Source: Betaproteobacteria bacterium (GTDB lineage: Bacteria; Pseudomonadota; Gammaproteobacteria; Burkholderiales; Burkholderiaceae_C). From it: 64,000 bases of DNA. The DNA is taken from contig JADIZZ010000002.1 of assembly GCA_016704535.1 (NCBI GenBank), forward strand, positions 310,001 to 374,000, read 5' to 3'. The translations under genes and the position numbers were made by a program. Each line of letters starts with the position of its first letter. Position 1 is the first letter of the stretch. Shown here piece by piece: positions 32,008-41,293 of this stretch. The notes under the pieces were generated by a model. The model was not told the DNA's origin. It saw nothing but the letters and a program-made list of their open reading frames with translations, and did not search any database.

Positions 32008-32808
32008 CTAATTCAAGTACATGCCCAGGAAGCGTCGGCCGCGGCTGACCACCTCGGGGTCGGCGCAGACGGCGAACCACTCGACGAGTTGCAGGCGCGC
32101 CTTCTCGCGGTCGGGCTTGCCCTCGGCCTTGTCGCGCAACACCACTTCCAGCAGCTGGTCGAAGGCGGCGTTGAAGTCGCCAGCGTGGGCCAGCACGGCG
32201 GCCAGTGCGAATCGGGCCTCGAAGTCCCTGGGATTGACGGCGATGCGCGCGGCCAGCGCGGCGGGGTCGCCCGCGGGCTTGTCGCTGGCCAGCTTCAGGC
32301 GCGCCACGAGGCGGGCGTGTTCGTCGTCGCGCTCGGCGGGCGGGATGGCGTCGAGCGCGGCCTGTGCCTTCTCGAGCTCGCCGGCAGCGATGAGCTCGGC
32401 GGCCTCGTCCAGCGGGCCGAAGACCTGCTGCGCTTCGGCGTCGACCACGTCGGCGGGCAGGTGCTTGTCGAGGAAGGCCTTGATCTGGCCCTCGGGCAGC
32501 GCACCCATGAACTGGTCGACGGGCCGGCCACCGACGAAGAGCACGACGAAGGGAATGCTGCGGATGCGCAGCGCGGCGCTGATCTGCGGCGCCTCATCGG
32601 TGTTGAGCTTGGCCAGCAGGAAGCGGCCGCCATAGGCCTGCACCACCTTCTCGAGTACCGGCCCTAGCGAGCGGCAAGGCCCGCACCAGGGCGCCCAGCA
32701 GTCCAGCAGCACGGGCACCTGCATCGACATCTCGAGCACCTGGGCCTCGAAATCGGCCTCGGTGACGTCGAAGGACAGTGGGATATCGGGGGTGTCTTGC
32801 GGGTTCAT
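32008..32808 (-). CDS. Thioredoxin-TPR protein, YbbN/CnoX type
   Basis: A 266-residue cytoplasmic protein: a thioredoxin domain (residues about 10-115) and a C-terminal TPR-like helical region (125-265). The redox site is WAPWCGPCRSLGP with both cysteines, unlike E. coli CnoX, where the first is replaced, so this one could work as an oxidoreductase as well as a co-chaperone. cis-Pro is in RSIPFVVLF. ATG 32808 is chosen since the thioredoxin fold starts just after it; no strong ribosome site is visible. A terminator of the upstream gene lies 10 bp before it, so it has its own promoter. Confidence 0.9.
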   Translation of the reverse strand: MNPQDTPDIPLSFDVTEADFEAQVLEMSMQVPVLLDCWAPWCGPCRSLGPVLEKVVQAYGGRFLLAKLNTDEAPQISAALRIRSIPFVVLFVGGRPVDQFMGALPEGQIKAFLDKHLPADVVDAEAQQVFGPLDEAAELIAAGELEKAQAALDAIPPAERDDEHARLVARLKLASDKPAGDPAALAARIAVNPRDFEARFALAAVLAHAGDFNAAFDQLLEVVLRDKAEGKPDREKARLQLVEWFAVCADPEVVSRGRRFLGMYLN

Positions 32809-32817
32809 GATGGAATG

Positions 32818-32843
32818 AAAAAGGGGGTTCGGTCGAACCCCCT
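32818..32843 (-). terminator. Rho-independent terminator of the DUF4397 lipoprotein gene
   Basis: On the minus strand AGGGGGTTCG pairs with CGAACCCCCT (10 bp, 2-base loop, in practice a 9-bp stem with a tetraloop) and is followed by TTTTT. It lies 36 bp past the DUF4397 gene stop and just before the thioredoxin start. Confidence 0.85.
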
Positions 32844-32878
32844 GATGGTAGCGGCGCGGCCCGCGAGGCCGCGCAAGG

Positions 32879-34198
32879 TCAACGCTCCTTGCGGATGACG
32901 CCGGTGGGTGTCTCGACGCCACCCACGACATTGCCGCCGAGCATCAGCACGGTGTAGACGGACTGGCCCTGCAGGTTGACGTCGGTCGCAGTGAACAGCG
33001 ACGTGACACCGGCGGCCGAGTTGACGTCGATACGCACCGACGGGTTGGCGTTGGTCGTGGCGTACGGCGACACGGTGCCTGTGACGATGTCGCTGGCCAG
33101 CGCCAGGTAGTCGGCAGACAGCGTCAGCGGGTCTGTGCCGGCCGCCGCGTGCAGCAACCGCACCTTGACGCGCGTGGCGGCCGTGGGCAACCGGTTGTCG
33201 TCGGTGATGACCGTGACCAACGGAGTCGCTGCGGGGCCGTAGGTGAGCAGGGTGTAGTCGGTGCCTGCCGCGAAGCTGCGGTTGCCGCTGGTGACGACGC
33301 CGCCGTTGACGCGCACCGTCAGGTCCACCGCCGTGCCGGCATCCACCAGCGTGTACGGGCCTACGGACGGCGAGCGCAGGCCACCGGCCAGGGTACGCCC
33401 GCCGACGGCGACGTTGACGTTGCCGCCAGTGTTCACGCTGGCCACGACGCGCATGCGCGCCTTGGTGTTCTTGAGCGTCGTCACCGCGCCCTGCTGCTCG
33501 ATCAGCGTGCCGTTGACGAGCACGCCGCTCGCGCCGGCGGTGAGCACCAGCGTGGCGTAGCTCTTGTCCTTCAGCGTGATCGCGGGGATGTCCAGGCGCA
33601 CGTCGTTGGGGTCGCCCTGGCCCGTCACGCGCAGGCGGTAGGTGCCTTGCGACAGGTCGCTGAAGCCGCTGAGCGAGCCGCTGGTCAGGTTGCCCCGGGT
33701 GGCCGAGGTCTCGCCCAGGTCGGCGGTGCTGGAGGTGATGAAGACATCCACCGCACCGGTGTCGGTGGTGGCGTTGAAGAAGCGCACCTTCGTGTTGCCG
33801 GCGGCGATGTCGCCGGTGTTCTCGTTCTCGGGCAGCGTGCTCACGCGCAGCGCGGTCTCGCGGCCCCACACCACGGCGGTGTAGTTCTGGTCCTTGGCCA
33901 GTGCGTAGGAACCCGTCAAAAGCGTGGCGCCGTCGCCGGCGCGCTTCACGTTGAGGGTGTAGGTGTTGGCTTCGAACGAGATGCTGGGCGCCAGCGTGTC
34001 GGTCGCCACGGCGCTGAAGCGCTTGGTGTCGCTGGTGTAAATGTCGATGCTGGGCAGGTCGGTGGTGAGGTTCAGGGCGCGCACGTTGGTGCTGCCATTG
34101 CCGTCGCCACCTCCGCCACCGCCGCAGGCGGCCAGCCAGAGTGTGGAAGCCAGGGCGGCCAGCAGGGCCAGCCGGCGCGAGGAGAAGGCAGAGGTCAT
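32879..34198 (-). CDS. DUF4397 domain lipoprotein
   Basis: A 439-residue exported protein. The signal peptide ends LWLAAC with the lipobox Cys25, followed by a glycine run (CGGGGGGDG), a flexible linker common in Burkholderiales surface lipoproteins. The rest is beta-rich and holds at least two DUF4397 units (VRALNLTTDLPSIDIYTSD and VRFFNATTDTGAVDVFITSS, later VRLLHAAAGTDPLTLSAD). DUF4397 proteins are cell-envelope proteins of unknown role, resembling Ig-like folds. It is monocistronic, closed by its own terminator. Confidence 0.85.
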   Translation of the reverse strand: MTSAFSSRRLALLAALASTLWLAACGGGGGGDGNGSTNVRALNLTTDLPSIDIYTSDTKRFSAVATDTLAPSISFEANTYTLNVKRAGDGATLLTGSYALAKDQNYTAVVWGRETALRVSTLPENENTGDIAAGNTKVRFFNATTDTGAVDVFITSSTADLGETSATRGNLTSGSLSGFSDLSQGTYRLRVTGQGDPNDVRLDIPAITLKDKSYATLVLTAGASGVLVNGTLIEQQGAVTTLKNTKARMRVVASVNTGGNVNVAVGGRTLAGGLRSPSVGPYTLVDAGTAVDLTVRVNGGVVTSGNRSFAAGTDYTLLTYGPAATPLVTVITDDNRLPTAATRVKVRLLHAAAGTDPLTLSADYLALASDIVTGTVSPYATTNANPSVRIDVNSAAGVTSLFTATDVNLQGQSVYTVLMLGGNVVGGVETPTGVIRKER

Positions 34199-34359
34199 TC
34201 GGGAGATCCTAGGGTTGGCCGGGTCGGGGTGGACATGCGAGCCCAGCCCAGAGGTGCAGGGTCTTGCACCCGACTGGGGATTATGACGCGAGGGCCCATA
34301 CGGCCCCGCGGGCCTTTACGTCGCGAAACGCGGTGCTGCACGGGTCGGTGCCGCGTGGC

Positions 34360-35634
34360 TCAGGGATACAACCCCCGCTCCTCGCGCGCCTTCAGGATGC
34401 GTTCGCAGGCCACCGCGAACGTAGCGGTGCGCAGGGTGATCTTGTGACGGTCGGCGGTGTCCCAGATCTTCTTCAGCGCGCCGATCATGATCTTGTCCAG
34501 GCGCACGTTGATCTCGTCCTCGGTCCAGAAGAAGCTGCTGAAATCCTGCACCCACTCGAAGTAGCTCACCGTCACGCCGCCGGCGTTGCAGATGACGTCG
34601 GGCACGACGAGCACGCCGCGGTCGGCCAGGATGTCGTCGGCCGTGGGCACCGTGGGCCCGTTGGCGCCTTCCAGCACCATGCGGGCCTTGATGCGACGGG
34701 CGCGGTCGGCGGTGATCTGGCCTTCGAGCGCGGCGGGGATGAGGATGTCGCAGTCGACGTCCCAGAACTCTTCGCCGGCCATGGGTTCGGCACCCTTGAA
34801 ACCGCCCACGCCGCCCGTGTCGCGCACGTGTGCCGTGATGTCGGCCAGGTCGAAGCCGCGGGTGTTGAAGATGGTGCCGGTGTGGTCCTGCGCGGCGACG
34901 ATCTTCGCTCCGGCCTGCGCGAACAGTTCCGCCGCGGCCGAGCCGACGTTGCCGAAACCCTGCACCGCGACGCGCGCGCCTTCCAGGTTCAGGTTGATGC
35001 GCCGGGCTGCTTCGCGCCCGGTGACGAAGACGCCGCGGCCCGTGGCCTTCACGCGGCCCAGGCTGCCCCCCAGGTCGACCGGTTTGCCGGTGACGACCCC
35101 GGTGGCCGTGCTGCCGGTGTTCATGCTGTACGTGTCCATCATCCACGCCATGATCTGCGGGTTGGTGTTCACGTCGGGTGCCGGGATGTCGCGCTGCGGG
35201 CCGATGATGATGCCGATCTCGCTGGTGTAGCGGCGCGTCATGCGCTCGAGCTCCTTCAGCGACAGCGTCTTCGGATCGACGCGAATGCCGCCCTTGGCGC
35301 CGCCATAGGGCAGGTTGACGGCGGCGTTCTTGACGCTCATCCACGCCGCCAGCGCCATCACCTCTTCCAGCGTCACGTCGGGGTGGTAGCGCACGCCGCC
35401 CTTGCCCGGGCCGCGGCTGAGGTTGTGCTGCACGCGATAGCCCTCGAAGTGCGCCACGTCGCCGTTGTCCATCTCGATGGGGATGTCGACGATCAGCACA
35501 CGCTTGGGGCGCTTCAGCGTGTCGACCCACTTCGCGAGGTGGCCCAGGTAGGGCACGACGCGGTCGACCTGCATCAGGTAGGTGCCCCAGGGGCTGTCGG
35601 GGGTGGGGTGGACGTAGGACAGGGGCAGGGTCAT
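34360..35634 (-). CDS. Glutamate dehydrogenase (Glu/Leu/Phe/Val dehydrogenase family)
   Basis: A 424-residue enzyme interconverting glutamate and 2-oxoglutarate plus ammonia. The substrate lysine lies in NLPYGGAKGGIRVDP near residue 115 and the second in GPGKGGVRYHP. The Rossmann motif VAVQGFGNVGSAAAELF ends in VAAQDHTG, where the acidic residue favours NAD over NADP. AGGAA precedes the ATG at 35634. With putA and proC nearby, it completes a route from proline through glutamate to 2-oxoglutarate, though the genes are in separate transcripts. Confidence 0.93.
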   Translation of the reverse strand: MTLPLSYVHPTPDSPWGTYLMQVDRVVPYLGHLAKWVDTLKRPKRVLIVDIPIEMDNGDVAHFEGYRVQHNLSRGPGKGGVRYHPDVTLEEVMALAAWMSVKNAAVNLPYGGAKGGIRVDPKTLSLKELERMTRRYTSEIGIIIGPQRDIPAPDVNTNPQIMAWMMDTYSMNTGSTATGVVTGKPVDLGGSLGRVKATGRGVFVTGREAARRINLNLEGARVAVQGFGNVGSAAAELFAQAGAKIVAAQDHTGTIFNTRGFDLADITAHVRDTGGVGGFKGAEPMAGEEFWDVDCDILIPAALEGQITADRARRIKARMVLEGANGPTVPTADDILADRGVLVVPDVICNAGGVTVSYFEWVQDFSSFFWTEDEINVRLDKIMIGALKKIWDTADRHKITLRTATFAVACERILKAREERGLYP

Positions 35635-35826
35635 GGTGTTTCCTGGAGTGGTGGACGCCGCCGCAGCAACTGCCGCAGGCCTTGTGGGCCCGTGGCGCCG
35701 TGGCATGGGTCCGCACTGTAGGCGCGGCGACGGCAAAGGTGTGGCCGCAACCCATGCCGCCTTTGCATGAGGTCCGGGCCCGTGTGTCATTCCCGTACAT
35801 CATCGATGGCCTGACTACACTGCCGC

Positions 35827-36642
35827 ATGGACACTCCGCCCCCGCGCCGCATCGCCTTCATCGGCGGCGGCAACATGGCCAGCGCGCTGATCGGCGGGCT
35901 GTTGCGCGCCGGTCGCGACCCCGCCGTCATCACCGTCGTCGAGCCCTCGGAGGCCCAGCGCGACAAGCTGGCGCAGGCCTTCTGCATCCAGGCGCAGCCT
36001 GATGCCGACGCCCGACTGGCCGACGCGGCCACCGTGGTTTGGGCCGTCAAGCCGCAGCTCTTCGCCGAGGCCGCCGCGCCCTGCGTGCCTTTCGTCGGGG
36101 CGGCTTTGCAGGTCAGCGTGATGGCCGGGGTGCGCTGCGCGGCGGTAGCGCGGGCCAGTGGCAGCGCGCGTGTGGTGCGCGCGATGCCGAACATGCCGGC
36201 GCTCATCGGCCAGGGTATCGCAGGGCTGTTTGCCACCGCCGAGGTGGAAGACGCCGCACGCACGGAGGTCGACGCGCTGTTCGCGCCGACGGGCGCGTCC
36301 CTGTGGCTGCCGTGCGAAGCCGACCTGGACGCCGTGACGGCGCTGTCGGGTTCGGGCCCGGCCTATGTCTACTACTTCCTCGAGGCCATGATGCAGGCCG
36401 CCGTCGAGATGGGCCTCACCGAAGCCCAGGGCCGGTTGCTGGCGCAGCACACCTTTGCCGGCGCCACGGCGCTGGCACAGCAGTCACCGCTGCCGCCGCA
36501 CGAACTGCGCGCGCAGGTGACCAGCAGGGGCGGTACGACCTTTGCCGCAATCAGCTCGCTGGACGACAGCGGAGTAAAGGCGGCCTTCGTGAAGGCGCTG
36601 CACGCGGCGAGGCAGCGCGCCGCCGAACTCGGCCGGGCCTGA
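35827..36642 (+). CDS. proC: Pyrroline-5-carboxylate reductase
   Basis: A 271-residue enzyme making proline from pyrroline-5-carboxylate with NAD(P)H. The Rossmann start RIAFIGGGNMASALIGGLL, the middle VVRAMPNMPALIGQGIAG and the substrate motif LSGSGPAYVYYFLEAM are typical, as is the late TSRGGTTFAAIS. It lies 192 bp from the divergent glutamate dehydrogenase gene and is convergent with ubiA. It works in the opposite direction to putA 4 kb away. Confidence 0.94.
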   Translation: MDTPPPRRIAFIGGGNMASALIGGLLRAGRDPAVITVVEPSEAQRDKLAQAFCIQAQPDADARLADAATVVWAVKPQLFAEAAAPCVPFVGAALQVSVMAGVRCAAVARASGSARVVRAMPNMPALIGQGIAGLFATAEVEDAARTEVDALFAPTGASLWLPCEADLDAVTALSGSGPAYVYYFLEAMMQAAVEMGLTEAQGRLLAQHTFAGATALAQQSPLPPHELRAQVTSRGGTTFAAISSLDDSGVKAAFVKALHAARQRAAELGRA

Positions 36643-36670
36643 AGCTTCAGCAACGGCACCCGGCGCAGCG

Positions 36671-37578
36671 TCAGCGCAGCGCGAGGTCGATCGCAACACC
36701 GGCGAAAACCGCCGCGCCCACCCAGTGGTTCAGCCGGAAGGCCCTGAAGCAGCCGTCGCGCGTGCGCTCGCGGATCAGCGTGTAGTGCCAAGCCGCCTGC
36801 AACGCCGCCAAGGCGATGCCGGCCAGGAACCAGCCGCCCAGCCCGAGCGAGCGGCCCAGCAGTGCCCAACTCACGAGGTAGATGGCATAGCAGGCCATCA
36901 CCGCGGGCACGTCCCAGCGGCCCAGCGTGATGGCGCTGGTCTTCATGCCGATGCGCAGGTCGTCGTCGCGGTCGACCATGGCGTATTCGGTGTCGTAGGC
37001 CAGCACCCAGAACAGGTTGCCCAGCAGCAGCCACCAGGCCTGCGGCGGCACGGCGGCATTCACCGCGCCCCAGCCCCAGTCGGTGCCGCCCAGCGCCGCA
37101 GCGAAGGCCATGGGGATGCCGAAGCTGAAGGCCACGCCCAGCACGGCCTGGGGATGGCCAGCACCCGCTTGGCGTAGGGGTAGGCCAGCGTCACGGCGAG
37201 TGCCAGCACGCTGAGCTGGATGGCGCCGGGGTTGGTGGTCAACACCAGAACGAAGGCGGCCAGAGCCAGTGCCGCGCCCACCGCCAGCGCCTCCTGCGGC
37301 GTGACCGCACCGCGCGTCACCGGCCGCTGCGCTGTGCGTTTGACGTGGCGGTCGAAGTCGCGGTCGGCGACATCGTTGGCGCAGCAGCCGGCGCTGCGCA
37401 TGAGGATGGTGCCCAACAGGAAGACGAGCAGCAGGTGCCAGCCCGGCCAGCCGTCGGCGGCGATCCACAGCGCGCTGAGCGTCGGCCACAGCAGAAGCAG
37501 CCAGCCTGCGGGACGGTTCCATCGAATGAGGTCGAGGAACAGCGCCAGTCGGCTGGGGGTCGGGGCGACGGCCTGCAT
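36671..37578 (-). pseudogene. ubiA: 4-hydroxybenzoate polyprenyltransferase, interrupted by a one-base frameshift
   Basis: Two overlapping frames together make a complete UbiA, the membrane enzyme that prenylates 4-hydroxybenzoate in ubiquinone synthesis. The first part (from ATG 37578) holds the membrane start RWNRPAGWLLLLWPT and the first Asp motif NDVADRDFDRHVKRT. The second, ending at 36671, holds QAVLGVAFSFGIPMAFAA and the second Asp motif YDTEYAMVDRDDD. The frame breaks in a run of four G at 37151-37154 (minus strand ATCCCCAGG), where a fifth base would restore AIPQAVLGVAF. Because ubiquinone synthesis is normally essential for respiration, a sequencing error or a very recent mutation is likely. 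Confidence 0.85.
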
Positions 37579-37675
37579 GAGGCGGATTATCCGCAGGTGC
37601 GGGCGTCGGGCTCGGCCAGGTCGGTCTGGCCCATCTCCTGCGCCCGCGCGGGCAACCTTTCAGCTCGCCAGGTCG

Positions 37676-39376
37676 CTAGAGCCGAGGCAAGCCGGCTCCA
37701 TCTGCGTTCTTCCACGCTGCACGCGCCAGCGCCGCATGGCGCTGGCCTTCTTCGCGCGCGCCGCGCACCTCGGCCACCTGCGCCTGTCCCTGGTGAGTCC
37801 AGGCGCTCGGGCCGTTCAGACGCACAGCCTCTGCGATCTCCTTGCGAGCCTCGTCGATCTTTCCGCCTTCGAGCAACGCACCCGCCAGCGACAGGCGCGC
37901 ACCGCCGCCGAGCAGCGGCGGGTCGTTGCCGAACTCGTCGTCGGCGTCGGCAGCCTTGCGCAGCAAGGCAACCGCCTGGTCGTACCGCCGCTCGGCGCGA
38001 GCGATCGTGCCGGCCAGCGTGTCGTGCGCCAACGTCATCAACTTGGCTGGTATCGGCTCATCCCACATCTTGGCGCGCTGCAAGGTGGGCTGCGCGCGCA
38101 GGAGATCCACCCTGGCAAGTTCCGCCTTGGCCTGCTCGAGCCGGCCGGTGTGGGCATATGCCATGCCGCGCGCATAGGCCCCGTAGCCCTCGAGCAGGCC
38201 CAGGCCCGGCGTGGGTGCAGGCTCCGCGAGCACGTCGTCCCAGCGCTGCAGGCGCACCAGCGTGGCCATCGGGAGCAGCTTCGCGTACTCACCCATGCCG
38301 TCGCCTTGTTCGCCGAAGCGCTGGGCGTACTCGCGCGCCGTGCGCAGCGAAAGCCCGGTGCGCCCTTCCATCAGCGCCGAGTACCAGAGGAAGTGCAGGT
38401 GGTGCGCGTCCCACCTGCCGCTGCGCGGCACGCCCTGCGCCTTGAGTACCGTGTCGAAGCGCTTCTGCACCTCCAGCGCCTGTTCGTTGGCGCGGCTCCC
38501 GTCGGCGAAGCGGCCGATGTTCTTGTAGATGTGGCTGCCCATGTGCACGAGGTGGGGCGCCTCGGGCGCCGCGATGCCGAGCGCGTCGGCGGCGGCCTCG
38601 GCCAGCTGCGGGGCAGGCGAGTGCTCGGCCACGTGCACGTAGAAGTGCAGCGCACCGGTGTGCTGCGGGTGCTTCCGCGTGATGGCCGAAAGGCGCGCGA
38701 TCACGTCGCCGACAGTGCCGTTGGCCTGGCCGGTCTTTGGGTCCCACCAGTCCCACGGCATCGTGCTCATGACGGCGTCGGCGTAGAGCGTGACGACGTC
38801 CGGGTCGTCTGGATACTGCCGCGCCACGTCGGCCATCGCAGCGGCGTAGCCAACCTCTTGCGGGTCGATCTGTCGGTCGGGTTTGCGCGTGCTGCACATG
38901 GCGCTGCCCAGCGCCTCGTAGGCCCGCTGCGCGCGTTCCTCGGCGCGGCCGTAGCGCACGGCCATCGCATCGATGAGCGCGCGTTCCAGGGCCGAAGCGC
39001 CTGGCGCCGCCTGCTGCGCGCGCTCGATGTAGCGGCGGATCTCACGCACCGGCCCGCGGTCGCTGTTGTTGATGTTGGGCCCGAGCGCGTACGCCACGCC
39101 CCAGGCGCACATGGCGCAGCTGGGGTCACGCGCCAGCGCGGCGCGGAACACGCGCGCGGCTTCCTGGTGCTCGAAGGCGTAGGTGAGCAACAGCCCTTGA
39201 GCAAACCATGCGCGCGCCTGCTCGTCGCGCGCCGTGACGCTGAAGGTCGAATTGCCGAGCCCCTGCATGGGTGCGATCGACCGTGCCGGCGGCTGGTCGT
39301 CGAGCGATGTGCACCCCACGAGCAGCGCGGCAACGACGGCAAGGCTGCACAGCGATCGCAGGGCGGGCACGGGCAT
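37676..39376 (-). CDS. TPR-containing lipoprotein of unknown function
   Basis: A 566-residue protein with signal peptide ending in lipobox LVGC (Cys22). The rest is helical with degenerate TPR-like pairs: WFAQGLLLTYAFEHQEAARVFRAAL near residue 60 and several later. CAMCAWGVAYALGPN is a notable conserved-looking Cys pair segment, and HVAEHSPAPQLAEAAAD and HMGSHIYKNIGRF contain histidines that could bind metal. ATG 39376 with GGAGA upstream is preferred over ATG 39436. Proteins of this kind are common in environmental proteobacteria but uncharacterised. Monocistronic between ubiA and prfC. Confidence 0.75.
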   Translation of the reverse strand: MPVPALRSLCSLAVVAALLVGCTSLDDQPPARSIAPMQGLGNSTFSVTARDEQARAWFAQGLLLTYAFEHQEAARVFRAALARDPSCAMCAWGVAYALGPNINNSDRGPVREIRRYIERAQQAAPGASALERALIDAMAVRYGRAEERAQRAYEALGSAMCSTRKPDRQIDPQEVGYAAAMADVARQYPDDPDVVTLYADAVMSTMPWDWWDPKTGQANGTVGDVIARLSAITRKHPQHTGALHFYVHVAEHSPAPQLAEAAADALGIAAPEAPHLVHMGSHIYKNIGRFADGSRANEQALEVQKRFDTVLKAQGVPRSGRWDAHHLHFLWYSALMEGRTGLSLRTAREYAQRFGEQGDGMGEYAKLLPMATLVRLQRWDDVLAEPAPTPGLGLLEGYGAYARGMAYAHTGRLEQAKAELARVDLLRAQPTLQRAKMWDEPIPAKLMTLAHDTLAGTIARAERRYDQAVALLRKAADADDEFGNDPPLLGGGARLSLAGALLEGGKIDEARKEIAEAVRLNGPSAWTHQGQAQVAEVRGAREEGQRHAALARAAWKNADGAGLPRL

Positions 39377-39553
39377 GGCTTCTCCGGACTGAGCGACGGT
39401 TCGGGCTGCAGAGCATAGTTCGTACACGCGCCCCATGTCGACAGCCTGGGGTGGACCGGGGCCGCGGTCAGCGGGTGTCGGCTGACCGGCACCATCGGCG
39501 ATGGGCTGAAGCGCCGGCTGATCGCGCCGCTCGGGCGCCTCGTTCGCGGCTGA

Positions 39554-41197
39554 CTACCCTTCCAACTGCTTCTGGAACACCAGCCCCGCGTGCTCGCGCA
39601 GCGCGTGGAACTGGATCTTGGGCCAGTTGTCCTGCATCGCGCGCAGCTCGCCGGCGTACTCCAGCAGCACGGTGGGCGCGTTGACGGCGTCCAGTGCCAC
39701 ACGGTGGGCGTTACCGTCGATGAAGCGCTGCAGCTCCTTGGCGCCGCCGTTTTCCTCGGGGCAGGTGACCCAGCGCGCGACGTTGTAGCGCGCCGGCATG
39801 ATGCGCGCCTTGCAGCCGTATTCGTGCTCGAGCCGGTGCGCGACCACCTCGAACTGCAGCTGGCCCACGGCGCCCAGCAGCAGCACGCTGCCGGCCACCG
39901 GGCGGAAGACCTGGATCGCGCCTTCCTCGCCCAGCTGCGTCAGGCCCGCGCGCAGCTGCTTGGTGCGCAAGGGGTCGGCCACTTCGACGCTGCGGAACAT
40001 CTCGGGTGCGAAGAAGGGCAGGCCGGTGAACTGCAGGGATTCACCTTCGGTCAGCGTGTCGCCCAGCTGCAATACGCCGTGGTTCGGGATGCCGATGATG
40101 TCGCCGGCAAAGGCTTCGTCGAGCAGTTCACGCCGCTGGCTCATGAAGGTGACCACCGTGTTCGGCCGCAGTTCCTTGCCGCTGCGCACCACCTTCAGCC
40201 GCATGCCGCGCTCGAACCGGCCGCTGGCCACGCGCACGAAGGCGATGCGGTCGCGGTGCGCCGGGTCCATGTTGGCCTGGATCTTGAAAACGACGCCGGT
40301 GAACTTGGGCTCGTCGGGCTGCACCACACGCTGGATGGCGGCGCGGCTGCCCGGCGGCGGCGCCAGGTCGACCAGCGCGTCCAGCACCTCGCGCACGCCG
40401 AAGTTGTTGACCGCGCTGCCGAAGAACATCGGTGTCTGGTGGCCGGCCAGGAAGACGGCAGGCTCGAAGGGCGGCGCGGCGTCGGTCAGCAGCTCGATCT
40501 CGGCCTCGGCCTGGTCGTACTGCATGCCGAAGCGTTCGGCGTAGGCCGGGTTGTCCAGGCCGTCGAGGATCTCGTCTTCCGCCCCTTTGCGGTCTTCGCC
40601 GGGGCTGAACACGCGCATCTGCTTCTCGCGCAGGTCCATCACGCCGTGGAAGTTCTTGCCCATGCCGACCGGCCAGGTGAAGGGCACGACCTCCATGCCC
40701 AGCTCACGCTCGATCTCGTCCATCAGCACCAGCGGGTCCTTCACCTCGCGGTCCATCTTGTTGACGAACGTGAGGATGGGTGTGTTGCGCGCGCGGCAGA
40801 CCTGCAGCAGCCGCCGCGTCTGCGGCTCGACGCCGTTGGCCGCGTCGATGACCATCAACGCCGCGTCCACCGCCGTCAACACGCGGTAGGTGTCCTCGCT
40901 GAAGTCCTGGTGGCCGGGGGTGTCGAGCAGGTTGATGACGCAGTCGCGGTACTCCATCTGCATCACGCTGGAGGCCACCGAGATGCCACGCTGCTTCTCG
41001 ATCTCCATCCAGTCCGACGTCGCGTGGCGCGTCGCCTTGCGCGCCTTCACGCTGCCTGCGATCTGGATCGCGCCCGAGAACAGCAGCAGCTTCTCCGTCA
41101 GCGTGGTCTTGCCCGCGTCGGGGTGGGAAATGATGGCGAAGGTGCGACGGCGGCGCACCGCGGTGGCCAGCGGGTTGGACGTGATGTCGGTGGACAT
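39554..41197 (-). CDS. prfC: Peptide chain release factor 3
   Basis: A 547-residue GTPase that recycles RF1/RF2 from the ribosome after termination. The G domain carries ISHPDAGKTTLTEK (G1), the RGISVASS switch I, DTPGHQDFS (G3) and FVNKMDRE (G4). Domains II and III follow with FKIQANMDPAHRDRIAF and the C-terminal RF3 domain (VGQLQFEVVAHRLEHEY). Length is close to the 529 residues of E. coli RF3. Monocistronic; 96 bp separate its start from the divergent psuG. Confidence 0.95.
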   Translation of the reverse strand: MSTDITSNPLATAVRRRRTFAIISHPDAGKTTLTEKLLLFSGAIQIAGSVKARKATRHATSDWMEIEKQRGISVASSVMQMEYRDCVINLLDTPGHQDFSEDTYRVLTAVDAALMVIDAANGVEPQTRRLLQVCRARNTPILTFVNKMDREVKDPLVLMDEIERELGMEVVPFTWPVGMGKNFHGVMDLREKQMRVFSPGEDRKGAEDEILDGLDNPAYAERFGMQYDQAEAEIELLTDAAPPFEPAVFLAGHQTPMFFGSAVNNFGVREVLDALVDLAPPPGSRAAIQRVVQPDEPKFTGVVFKIQANMDPAHRDRIAFVRVASGRFERGMRLKVVRSGKELRPNTVVTFMSQRRELLDEAFAGDIIGIPNHGVLQLGDTLTEGESLQFTGLPFFAPEMFRSVEVADPLRTKQLRAGLTQLGEEGAIQVFRPVAGSVLLLGAVGQLQFEVVAHRLEHEYGCKARIMPARYNVARWVTCPEENGGAKELQRFIDGNAHRVALDAVNAPTVLLEYAGELRAMQDNWPKIQFHALREHAGLVFQKQLEG

Positions 41198-41293
41198 GGT
41201 GACTTTCGGCGCGGGCGCAGGGCGGGCCGGCGTCAGCAGGGAACGGCAGGGAGGGCGGGATTATCCGCGGCGGTGCGATGATCGGCGCCGACC

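Noticed and set aside
34201..34359. Hairpins GGTGCA/TGCACC and AGGGCC/GGCCT as a terminator of glutamate dehydrogenase
   Set aside because: Stems are short or imperfect and no T-run follows on the relevant strand.
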